Shown here: positions 1-5,756 of the stretch, piece by piece
Position numbering within the stretch: the first letter of the stretch is position 1
How the letters are laid out: each line of letters opens with the position of its first letter
Assembly (NCBI GenBank): GCA_046727575.1
Contig: JBKPCV010000055.1
Coordinates: 1 to 8,700 of the forward strand
Source: DASPTH01 sp046727575
Lineage (GTDB): Bacteria; Actinomycetota; Acidimicrobiia; IMCC26256; DASPTH01
DNA: 8,700 bases
Direction of reading: 5' to 3'
Program-made: the position numbers and the translations under genes
The notes under the pieces: model-generated
What the model saw: the letters and a program-made list of their open reading frames with translations, nothing else
What the model was told of the DNA's origin: nothing
The model's database searches: none

Positions 1-74
1 CCGTCTCGCGTTGCGAGGTCGATCGTCTCGAGGACAACGTCGTCGAACTCGTCGGTCGTCGGTCGAACCGCCAC
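1..74 (-). CDS. 5' end of an unrecognised protein gene (partial)
   Basis: Reading the minus strand from a GTG at 74 gives an uninterrupted frame of 24 codons to the window edge, beginning MAVRPTTDEFDDVVLETIDL. About 19 of 24 third positions are G or C, as in the neighbouring genes, and the acidic amphipathic composition looks like a real N-terminus. No family is recognised from so short a piece. The GTG is chosen because a TACTAT hexamer lies 8 bases upstream and no Shine-Dalgarno is visible, which fits a leaderless transcript. The gene is divergent from the methyltransferase-like gene at 327, with the tandem repeats between them. Confidence 0.55.
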   Translation of the reverse strand, partial: MAVRPTTDEFDDVVLETIDLATRD

Positions 75-82
75 GGGCGCCG

Positions 83-88
83 ATAGTA
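83..88 (-). promoter_or_regulatory. -10 hexamer TACTAT, probable leaderless promoter
   Basis: TACTAT on the minus strand matches the TANNNT -10 pattern and ends 8 bases before the GTG at 74, so transcription would start at or next to the start codon. The hexamer overlaps the edge of the tandem repeat array, so any -35 region lies inside the first repeat unit. No clear -35 is seen. Confidence 0.4.
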
Positions 89-264
89 GGAGCGAAACGG
101 CCGCGAGCCGGGTGTCCCGGCTCGTAGTTGAGCGACCCAACGAGTAGGAGCGAAACGTCCGCGAGCCGGGTATCCCGGCTCGCAGTTGAGCGACCCAACG
201 AGCAGGAGCGAAACGTCCGCGAGCCGGGTATCCCGGCTCGCAGTTGAGCGACCCATCCAGTAGG
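85..264. repeat. 58-bp tandem repeat, three copies plus a fragment, each with a palindrome
   Basis: Units begin at 85, 143 and 201 with an exact 58-base period; a 6-base start of a fourth unit is at 259-264. Copies 2 and 3 are almost identical, and copy 1 differs at a few positions. Each unit holds an inverted repeat with 10-base arms (first arm GCGAGCCGGG) around a 3-base loop, TAT or TGT: 103-125, 161-183 and 219-241. Flanks carry GGAGCGAAACG before and AGTTGAGCGACCC after the palindrome. The period is not a multiple of three and stop codons occur, so it is non-coding. It fills most of the 252-base divergent spacer. Role unknown: a REP-like element, protein-binding sites or RNA hairpins are possible. 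Confidence 0.93.
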
Positions 265-326
265 CCAACGCGATGACGTGCCAGCGGCGCGCGCGGGCGA
301 CGCGACGCGTGTAGGAAACTGCGCCG

Positions 327-1793
327 ATGCCGGCGCTCCTCGCGGCCGCGGTCGTGTTCGTGTGCTCGGCCGCGGTCCTCATGCTCGAGATCCTCGCCGG
401 GCGGCTGCTCGCCCCGTACGTCGGCATCAGCCTCGAGACGTACACGTCGATCATCGGGACGGTGCTCGCGGGCATCGCGGCGGGGGCGTGGGCCGGTGGC
501 AAGCTCGCCGACCGGATCAGTCCGCGTCGCCTCCTCGGGCCGACCATCGCCCTCGGCGGTGTGCTCGCGCTGTTCACCGTGCCCGCCGTCCGCGCGCTCG
601 GCGACCAGGCAACCGAGGGCGGCAGGGGCACCACGCTCTTCCTCGCGTTCACGGGCTTCTTCCTCCCCGCGCTCGTCTTGAGCGCGGTGACGCCGATGGT
701 CGTGAAGCTTCAGCTGCACGACCTCCACCGCACCGGGGGCGTCGTCGGGCGCCTGAGCGGCATCTCCACGTTCGGTGCGCTCGTCGGCACGTTCGTCACC
801 GGCTTCGTGCTCGTCGCATCGACTCCCACCCGCACGTTGATCTACGCCATCGGCGGGACGTTGGTGGGCATCGGCGGCGCCTTGGGACTCTGGCTCGCGC
901 GGCGCGACGGCACCGTCCTCGTCGTGCTCGCCGTCCTCGCGGGCGCGGTCGCGACGATCGCGGCAACCACCGACGAACCATGCCAGGTCGAGAGCGCGTA
1001 CTACTGCATCCGGGTCGAGCGCGACACGCTGCGGCCGAGCGGCCGCATCCTGTGGCTCGATGACCTCATGCACAGCTACGTCGACCTCAAAGATCCCACG
1101 TATCTCGACTTCGATTACGTCAAATCCTTCAGCGACGCAGTCGCGGTGGCCTGGCCCGACCAACGCGCGCTCGACGCCCTGCACATCGGCGGTGGCGGTT
1201 TCACGATGCCCCGTTACCTCGCGGCCGAATATCCCGGCACGCGCAACACCGTGCTCGAGATCGACCCGAAGGTGCTCGAGACCGGCCGCGAGAAGCTCGG
1301 CCTCCGGACGTCCGACGCGCTGCGGGTCCGGATCGGCGACGCCCGCATCGGTATCCGCACGCGCCGCACCAATTCGGCCGACCTTGTCGTCGGCGACGCC
1401 TTCGCCAGCCTCTCGGTTCCGTGGCACCTCTCGACGCGCGAGTTCGTGCGCGACATCCACCGGGTGCTCCGTCCCGGCGGGCTGTATGTCGCGAACGTGA
1501 TCGACTACCCACCGTTCCGTTTCGCACGCGCCGAGCTGGCGACCTTCCGCGAGCAGTTCGCCTGGGTCGCCGTCATCGCGCCGAAACCGACGCTCGACGG
1601 CTTCTTCGGTGGCAACCTCGTGTTGGTCGCGTCCGACAGGCGCCTGGACCGGGCCGCGCTCGACCAGCGCGTCTTTCGCCACGGTGACGTCGTCCTGGAA
1701 GGCGAAGCGCTCGATCGCTTCGTCGGCACTGCCCCGATGATCCGGGACGACTACGCGCCGATCGACCAGTGGCTCGACGCCGACAAGAACTAG
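327..1793 (+). CDS. Membrane protein fused to a spermidine-synthase-like domain
   Basis: This 488-residue protein has two parts. Residues 1-212 are hydrophobic, with about six or seven probable membrane segments (for example 5-30, 40-58, 70-90, 103-123, 145-165, 170-190, 197-213). Residues 220-488 form a soluble methyltransferase-fold domain of the spermidine synthase superfamily: HIGGGG at 286-291 is the nucleotide-binding glycine loop, EID at 311-313 would bind the ribose, VVGDAF at 354-359 carries the aspartate equivalent to the catalytic one, and DDYAPID at 474-480 is the usual C-terminal motif. The YHE-type polyamine-site motif of true SpeE is not visible, so the substrate is unknown and polyamine synthesis should not be assumed. 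The ATG is supported by AGGA at 313-316, ten bases upstream. It stands alone, convergent with the CoA transferase gene. Confidence 0.88.
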   Translation: MPALLAAAVVFVCSAAVLMLEILAGRLLAPYVGISLETYTSIIGTVLAGIAAGAWAGGKLADRISPRRLLGPTIALGGVLALFTVPAVRALGDQATEGGRGTTLFLAFTGFFLPALVLSAVTPMVVKLQLHDLHRTGGVVGRLSGISTFGALVGTFVTGFVLVASTPTRTLIYAIGGTLVGIGGALGLWLARRDGTVLVVLAVLAGAVATIAATTDEPCQVESAYYCIRVERDTLRPSGRILWLDDLMHSYVDLKDPTYLDFDYVKSFSDAVAVAWPDQRALDALHIGGGGFTMPRYLAAEYPGTRNTVLEIDPKVLETGREKLGLRTSDALRVRIGDARIGIRTRRTNSADLVVGDAFASLSVPWHLSTREFVRDIHRVLRPGGLYVANVIDYPPFRFARAELATFREQFAWVAVIAPKPTLDGFFGGNLVLVASDRRLDRAALDQRVFRHGDVVLEGEALDRFVGTAPMIRDDYAPIDQWLDADKN

Positions 1794-1806
1794 CTTTCCC
1801 GCTCTT

Positions 1807-1821
1807 GGCGGCTTCGCCGCC
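1807..1821 (+). terminator. GC hairpin after the methyltransferase-like gene
   Basis: Perfect 6-bp inverted repeat GGCGGC / GCCGCC with a TTC loop, starting 13 bases after the stop codon at 1793. A second weaker stem, CGCTGC at 1855-1860 with GCAGCG at 1872-1877, follows. Neither has a T-tract, so termination by this hairpin is inference; it could serve both convergent genes. Confidence 0.4.
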
Positions 1822-1870
1822 GGGCCGCTCCAAATGCCGCCCCGGCGTACGCCTCGCTGCGGCGCACGCG

Positions 1871-1919
1871 AGCAGCGCCCGCGGTACGGGTATCCCGGAC
1901 CGCAGCGAGCGACCCGTCG
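1871..1919. repeat. Diverged single copy of the palindromic repeat
   Basis: Begins AGCAG like the third tandem unit, contains a palindrome at 1881-1903 with arms GCGGTACGGG and CCCGGACCGC around the same TAT loop, and ends AGCGAGCGACCC, close to the AGTTGAGCGACCC of the tandem units. It is about 8 bases shorter in the left flank. The arms pair at 9 of 10 positions although their sequence differs from the tandem copies. It lies between the convergent ends of the methyltransferase-like and CoA transferase genes. Confidence 0.7.
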
Positions 1920-1949
1920 TGGAGGTACCTGCGCCGCGCGTGCTCGGCT

Positions 1950-3113
1950 CTAGCGATCGGCGCCTCCGCTGTCATCGAGCTCCTCCAGGAGCGCATCGGT
2001 GTCCGCACCGAGTTGCGGCGCGTAACGGCCGAGCGGAGGGCGCTCGCCGTCGAAGCGGATGGGCGTGACGTATTGCAGCAGCGGTCCTTCGGTGGGGTGC
2101 TCGACCGTTTGCCAGAACCCGATCGCGCGGAGGTGTGGGTCGTCGAAGAGATCGTCGACACGGTTGTACGGCACCGCAGGGATGCGTGCCTCCGTGAGAC
2201 GCGCGAACCAGTTGGCCGTGGTGTCGCCGCGCAGATGGTCACCAACGAGCGTGTACAGCTCGTCGAGGTGCTCAGTCCGCTTCGCCAGTGTTGCGAAGCG
2301 AGGTTCCTCCGTGAGGTGCGGCATCCCGATGAGATCGAAAAAGCGATGCCAGTTCTGGTCGCTGTACACGACGACCGAGAGCCAGCCGTCAGCAGTCGGG
2401 AACGGCCGCCGGAGCGGCGACGACATGCGCGGGTACCGCGCCTCACCCCGCGGCGGATCGAAGACGCGCCCCCAGAGGTGCTCGACGAGGCCGAACGCTG
2501 CGAGCGTCTCCGCCATCGGCACCTCGACCGTCGCACCTTCGCCCGTCGCCGTCCGACCGTGGAGTGCTGCGACGATCGCCAAGGCAGCGGTGAGGCCGGA
2601 CACCTTGTCGCCGACCGCGCTCGCGACGTACTGCGGAGTACCTGCCATCCACTCCTGCTGGGCCGCGAGACCCGACACCGCCTGCGCGATGTCGTCGTAC
2701 GCCGGCAGGGCTGCGTACGGCCCGTCCGATCCGAAGCCGCGCACCGTGCAGTGCACAAGCTCCGGGTGACCGGCCCGGAGCGTGTCCGCGTCCGCACCAC
2801 ACTTCTCGAGCGCATCAGGCCGCATGTTGGTGACGAAGACGTCGGCGCGGTCGGTGAGCGCCTTCAGCATGCGCCGGCCGTCGTCGGTGCCGAGGTCGAG
2901 CACGACACTGCGCTTGTTGCGGTTGCAGTTGAGAAACACCGCGCTCATGCCGCGGTTGACGTGCGGTCCGAGATGGCGCGCGATGTCGCCCCGTGGCGCT
3001 TCGACCTTGATCACGTCAGCGCCGAGATCCGCGAGGAGCAGGCTCGCGTAGGGACCCGACACGACCGTAGTGAGATCGATGACCCGCACCCCGTCGAGGG
3101 GCAGACGGTCCAC
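1950..3113 (-). CDS. CaiB/BaiF family III CoA transferase
   Basis: The predicted 387-residue enzyme moves coenzyme A between carboxylic acids by the family III (formyl-CoA transferase, CaiB, BaiF, Amacr) mechanism. The N-terminal Rossmann-like motif is at 9-43 (GVRVIDLTTVVSGPY, then ADLGADVIKVEAPRGD). AVGDKVSG at 166-173 carries the catalytic aspartate, which falls at residue 169, the same number as in formyl-CoA transferase. The GTGEG-type turn after the following helix and a C-terminal segment ending in GRYAPQLGADTDALL complete the fold. I chose GTG at 3113 because the recognisable domain starts just after it and the length fits the family; no strong Shine-Dalgarno precedes it, and a short ORF ending 7 bases upstream may couple its translation. 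The acid substrate cannot be told from sequence; carnitine, bile acid, racemase-like or catabolic roles are all possible. Confidence 0.9.
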   Translation of the reverse strand: MDRLPLDGVRVIDLTTVVSGPYASLLLADLGADVIKVEAPRGDIARHLGPHVNRGMSAVFLNCNRNKRSVVLDLGTDDGRRMLKALTDRADVFVTNMRPDALEKCGADADTLRAGHPELVHCTVRGFGSDGPYAALPAYDDIAQAVSGLAAQQEWMAGTPQYVASAVGDKVSGLTAALAIVAALHGRTATGEGATVEVPMAETLAAFGLVEHLWGRVFDPPRGEARYPRMSSPLRRPFPTADGWLSVVVYSDQNWHRFFDLIGMPHLTEEPRFATLAKRTEHLDELYTLVGDHLRGDTTANWFARLTEARIPAVPYNRVDDLFDDPHLRAIGFWQTVEHPTEGPLLQYVTPIRFDGERPPLGRYAPQLGADTDALLEELDDSGGADR

Positions 3114-3120
3114 GCGAAGA

Positions 3121-3291
3121 TCAGAGCTTGCTGACGCGCACGGCGGTGCCGTACGCGAAGAGCTCGCTCGGGCCACGGCTCGCTGCGCGGCAGAGTACCT
3201 GCGATGCGGTCGCTCGGCTCGGCGTCCCGGCGCAGAGTCGCTCTCTCCGCGACAAAACAAGGTCGTTCATCGTGCAGACGAGCATGTCCAT
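3121..3291 (-). pseudogene. Hollowed-out YbjQ/UPF0145-like ORF (56 codons)
   Basis: The ORF runs from an ATG at 3291 to a TGA at 3123-3121. Its start, MDMLVCTMNDL, resembles the TTTNDLPG-type start of UPF0145 (YbjQ, heavy-metal-binding-like) proteins, and its end, SELFAYGTAVRVSKL, resembles their conserved YGTAV C-terminus. Family members are about 105 residues; here the central 60-70 residues are absent and replaced by about 27 arginine- and serine-rich residues encoded by GAGCGAC-rich sequence of the kind seen in the local repeats. The frame stays open, so a 56-residue product could still be made. AAGGAG at 3306-3301 gives a good ribosome site nine bases upstream. The TGA is 7 bases before the CoA transferase GTG. 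Family assignment is from memory of the motifs and rests on two short ends; a chance resemblance is possible. Confidence 0.5.
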
Positions 3292-3300
3292 GAACCGTGG

Positions 3301-3306
3301 CTCCTT
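3301..3306 (-). promoter_or_regulatory. Shine-Dalgarno AAGGAG for the short UPF0145-like ORF
   Basis: AAGGAG on the minus strand, nine bases before the ATG at 3291. It decides for this start over the in-frame ATG at 3345, which lies upstream of the likely transcription start. Confidence 0.5.
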
Positions 3307-3331
3307 GTGGCGACCTGACGAGGAACAGCGC

Positions 3332-3337
3332 ATTGTA
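3332..3337 (-). promoter_or_regulatory. -10 hexamer TACAAT for the minus-strand transcript
   Basis: TACAAT is the best -10 match in the window. Transcription from about 3325 would give a roughly 34-base leader, then the UPF0145-like ORF and the CoA transferase. No clear -35 is seen; it would lie within the first codons of the SDR gene. Confidence 0.4.
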
Positions 3338-3344
3338 CGGTGCA

Positions 3345-3350
3345 TACGCT
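3345..3350 (+). promoter_or_regulatory. -10 hexamer TACGCT, probable leaderless SDR promoter
   Basis: TACGCT fits TANNNT and ends six bases before the ATG at 3357, the normal distance to a transcription start. No Shine-Dalgarno precedes that ATG. The hexamer is 7 bases from the opposing TACAAT element, so the two promoters overlap. Confidence 0.4.
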
Positions 3351-3356
3351 CCTCCC

Positions 3357-4214
3357 ATGACCGACGAGATGGCGGGCAAGCTCGCGTTGATCACCGGCGG
3401 GAACGCCGGCATCGGGAAAGAAACTGCGGTCGGACTGGCGCGGATGGGCGCACACGTCGTGATCACGTCGCGCAATGCCGAACGCGGACGCGACGCCGTC
3501 GTCGACATCCGACAGCGGAGCGGAAACGACGCGGTCGACGTGATGGCGCTCGACCTCGCGCGCCTCGCATCCGTCCGCGAGTTCGCGGCTGCATTCCTCG
3601 CGCAGTACGACCGCCTCGACGTGTTGATCCTCAACGCCGGCCTCGTGTTGGGCTCGCGCCGCGTCACCGAGGATGGCTACGAGACCACGTTCCAGGTGAA
3701 CCACCTCGGTCACTTCCTGCTCACCGAGCTGCTACGCGACCGTTTGATTGCGAGCGCGCCCTCTCGCGTCGTGGTCGTTGCGTCGGATGCGCACAAGAGT
3801 GCGCGCAAGGGCCTCGACTTCGACGACCTGCAGAGCACGCACTACCGCGGCTTCAGCGTGTACTCGAAGTCGAAGCTCGCCAACATCTTGTTCGCCCGCG
3901 AACTCGCGCGCCGGCTCGACGGCACCGGCGTGACCGCCAACGTCGTCCACCCCGGCTTCGTCGCCAGCCGCTTCGGTCGCGACGGCGACTTCGGCGTCAT
4001 TGGCAGGATCGGGATGCCGTTCGCTCGGCCGTTCGCCCTGAGCTCCGAGCAGGGCGCGAAGACGTCGATCTACGTGGCATCAGACCCGGCCGTCGAAGGA
4101 ATCACCGGCACGTACTGGGTGAAGTGCGCGCCGGTCGTACCGAGCGACGCCGCGCTCGACGACGACGCGGCCCGGAGGCTGTGGGAAGTGAGCGAGGAAC
4201 TCGTCTCCCGGTAG
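3357..4214 (+). CDS. Short-chain dehydrogenase/reductase, retinol-dehydrogenase-like
   Basis: This 285-residue NAD(P)-dependent oxidoreductase has the classical SDR set: TGGNAGIG at 13-20 (cofactor glycine motif), NAG at 93-95, the structural asparagine in VNHLGH at 114-119, catalytic Ser143 in VVVASD, and Tyr169/Lys173 in YSKSK, followed by HPG at 198-200. SR at 38-39 after the second strand suggests a preference for NADP(H). The NHLGHFLLT segment and overall pattern resemble the RDH11-14/WWOX-like group, which act on hydrophobic alcohols or ketones; the true substrate is unknown. An in-frame GTG at 3297 would add 20 residues without SDR character and lies upstream of the likely transcription start, so the ATG at 3357 is preferred. 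It is divergent from the CoA transferase unit and ends three bases before the end of lysS. Confidence 0.9.
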   Translation: MTDEMAGKLALITGGNAGIGKETAVGLARMGAHVVITSRNAERGRDAVVDIRQRSGNDAVDVMALDLARLASVREFAAAFLAQYDRLDVLILNAGLVLGSRRVTEDGYETTFQVNHLGHFLLTELLRDRLIASAPSRVVVVASDAHKSARKGLDFDDLQSTHYRGFSVYSKSKLANILFARELARRLDGTGVTANVVHPGFVASRFGRDGDFGVIGRIGMPFARPFALSSEQGAKTSIYVASDPAVEGITGTYWVKCAPVVPSDAALDDDAARRLWEVSEELVSR

Positions 4215-4217
4215 CGC

Positions 4218-5723
4218 CTACTGCTCGGGGCGAAGCGTCGGGAAGAGGATCACCTCGCGGATGGAGGTGACGCCGGCGAGGATCATCGCGAGGCGGTCGA
4301 CACCAAGTCCCATCCCGCCGGTCGGGGGCAACCCGTACTCGAGCGCGCGCAGGTAGTCGTCGTCGACGGTACCGGCCTCGACGTCCCCCGCAGCGCGCGC
4401 ACGCGCTTCGGCTTCGAACCGCTTGCGCTGTTCGATCGGGTCGTTGAGCTCGCTGTAGGCGTTTCCCAGCTCCGTGCCGTCGACGATCGGCTCGAACCGC
4501 TCCACGAGCGTTGGATCGTCGCGGTGTGCACGGGCGAGCGGTGACGTCTCGCGCGGGTGGTCGAGCACGAACGTCGGCCGCACGATCGTCGGCTCCGCGA
4601 GCTTGTCGTACACCTCGTGGGTGAGCCGACCCGAACCCCACCACGGCTCGTAGTGGAGCCCGAGCTCGTCGAGCACCGCGCGAGCGTCGTCGACCGCCAT
4701 CGACGGGCGAATGTCGACGCCGACTCTTTCACGGATCAGGTCGACCATCGTGATGCGCGGCCACGGCTCCGCAAGGTCGACCTTCTCGCCCCGGATCTGC
4801 ACGGTGGTGCCACCGTCGAGCGCCGCGCGCGCCGCGGCGACGACGAGTGATTCGGTGAGCTCCATCATGTCGTGGTAGTCCGCGAAGGCCTGGTACGCCT
4901 CAAGCAGCGTGTACTCGGGGTTGTGGGTGGTGTCGATGCCTTCGTTGCGGAAGACACGCCCGATCTCGAAGACCCGCTCGAAACCGCCGACCACCAGGCG
5001 CTTCAGGTGCAGCTCCGTGGCGATGCGCAAGTAGAGGTCGAGGTCGAGTGCGTTGTGGTGCGTGACGAACGGCCGCGCCGTCGCGCCTCCGAGCTCCAGG
5101 CTCAGCGTGGGCGTCTCCACTTCGACGAACCCGCGCTCCTCGAGCAATCGCCGGATCGCGGCGACCGCGGCGAACCGCACCTCGAAGACGCGACGGACGT
5201 CGGGGTTCACGACGAGGTCGACGTAGCGTTGCCGGAAGCGCGTGTCGACGTCGGCAAGACCGTGCCACTTGTCGGGAAGCGGCCGTAATGCCTTGGCGAG
5301 CAGCACGAACGACCGAACCTTGACCGACAGCTCGCCCCGGCGCGTCGTCAGAACCGTTCCCTCCACACCGACCCAGTCGCCGCGGTCGAGCTGGTCGAAC
5401 CGACGGTGTGCTTCCGCCCCCACAACGTCGCTCGAGACGAACAGCTGCACGCTGTCGGATTGATCGCGCATGGTGGCGAACGTCAGCTTGCCCTGACGAC
5501 GGATCAGCAGGATCCGTCCCGCCACCCGAACGGTGCTCTCGGTCTCCGTACCCGCCGGCAGGTCACCGAACTCGGCGCGCAACTCACGGAGGGTGCGGTC
5601 ACGGTCGAACCGCACCGGATAGGGATCGATGCCGGCGGCACGCAGCTCCTCGACGTCGCCGAGACGACGCCGGCGCTCATCGGGCACGTCGAGCGGCGGC
5701 CGCTCGTTGGACGGGTCGGACAT
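4218..5723 (-). CDS. lysS: Lysyl-tRNA synthetase, class II
   Basis: The 501-residue enzyme charges tRNA-Lys with lysine in the cytoplasm. Residues 64-145 form the OB-fold anticodon-binding domain (VRVAGRILLIRRQGKLTFA at 65-83). The class II catalytic core follows: the motif 1 region near 192-206 (LLEERGFVEVETPTL), GGATARPFVTHHNALD at 212-227, LYLRIATELHLKRLVVGG at 230-247, motif 2 FRNEGIDTTHNPEYT at 258-272, and motif 3 GGMGLGVDRLAMIL at 469-482 with its arginine at 477. Length is normal for bacterial LysS, and the LFPTLRPEQ end is typical. All key residues appear present. The first 35 residues are poorly conserved in type. The ATG at 5723 has no Shine-Dalgarno but has a -10 hexamer 8 bases upstream. 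It follows degV by 33 bases and may also receive read-through from that operon. Confidence 0.97.
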   Translation of the reverse strand: MSDPSNERPPLDVPDERRRRLGDVEELRAAGIDPYPVRFDRDRTLRELRAEFGDLPAGTETESTVRVAGRILLIRRQGKLTFATMRDQSDSVQLFVSSDVVGAEAHRRFDQLDRGDWVGVEGTVLTTRRGELSVKVRSFVLLAKALRPLPDKWHGLADVDTRFRQRYVDLVVNPDVRRVFEVRFAAVAAIRRLLEERGFVEVETPTLSLELGGATARPFVTHHNALDLDLYLRIATELHLKRLVVGGFERVFEIGRVFRNEGIDTTHNPEYTLLEAYQAFADYHDMMELTESLVVAAARAALDGGTTVQIRGEKVDLAEPWPRITMVDLIRERVGVDIRPSMAVDDARAVLDELGLHYEPWWGSGRLTHEVYDKLAEPTIVRPTFVLDHPRETSPLARAHRDDPTLVERFEPIVDGTELGNAYSELNDPIEQRKRFEAEARARAAGDVEAGTVDDDYLRALEYGLPPTGGMGLGVDRLAMILAGVTSIREVILFPTLRPEQ

Positions 5724-5731
5724 CGAACAGG

Positions 5732-5737
5732 ATCGTA
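5732..5737 (-). promoter_or_regulatory. -10 hexamer TACGAT, probable leaderless lysS promoter
   Basis: TACGAT lies 8 bases before the lysS ATG, inside the 33-base gap between degV and lysS. A weak -35 candidate, CTGATG, lies 17 bases further up at the degV stop. This would let lysS be expressed independently of the lipid operon. Confidence 0.45.
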
Positions 5738-5756
5738 GGGTGACGCGGTCGCGCCA

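Noticed and set aside
85..264. CRISPR array
   Set aside because: The units are directly adjacent with no unique spacers and no cas genes nearby; it is a plain tandem repeat.
278..1063. Long plus-strand frame overlapping the methyltransferase-like gene
   Set aside because: Arginine/proline/histidine-rich composition typical of an off-frame reading of GC-rich coding DNA; the other frame has clear membrane segments and motifs.
1790..2815. Long minus-strand frame overlapping the CoA transferase
   Set aside because: Serine/arginine-rich, off-frame shadow of the CoA transferase gene.
2013..3134. Long plus-strand frame opposite the CoA transferase
   Set aside because: No recognisable domain, highly charged low-complexity composition, and it mirrors codons of a clearly real gene on the other strand.
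3200..3252. Third member of the palindromic repeat family, minus orientation
   Set aside because: Shares GAGCGAC and CCGGG words with the repeats, but the palindrome and loop are not kept, so membership cannot be claimed by eye.
3114..3260. In-frame upstream extension of the CoA transferase to 3260
   Set aside because: The added 49 residues are arginine-, alanine- and serine-rich with no family character and overlap the UPF0145-like ORF. With GTG at 3113 the catalytic aspartate falls at residue 169, as in formyl-CoA transferase.
3297..3356. GTG at 3297 as the SDR start
   Set aside because: Adds 20 residues outside the SDR fold, has no Shine-Dalgarno, and lies upstream of the likely transcription start. 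ATG at 3357 follows a -10 hexamer at the right distance.
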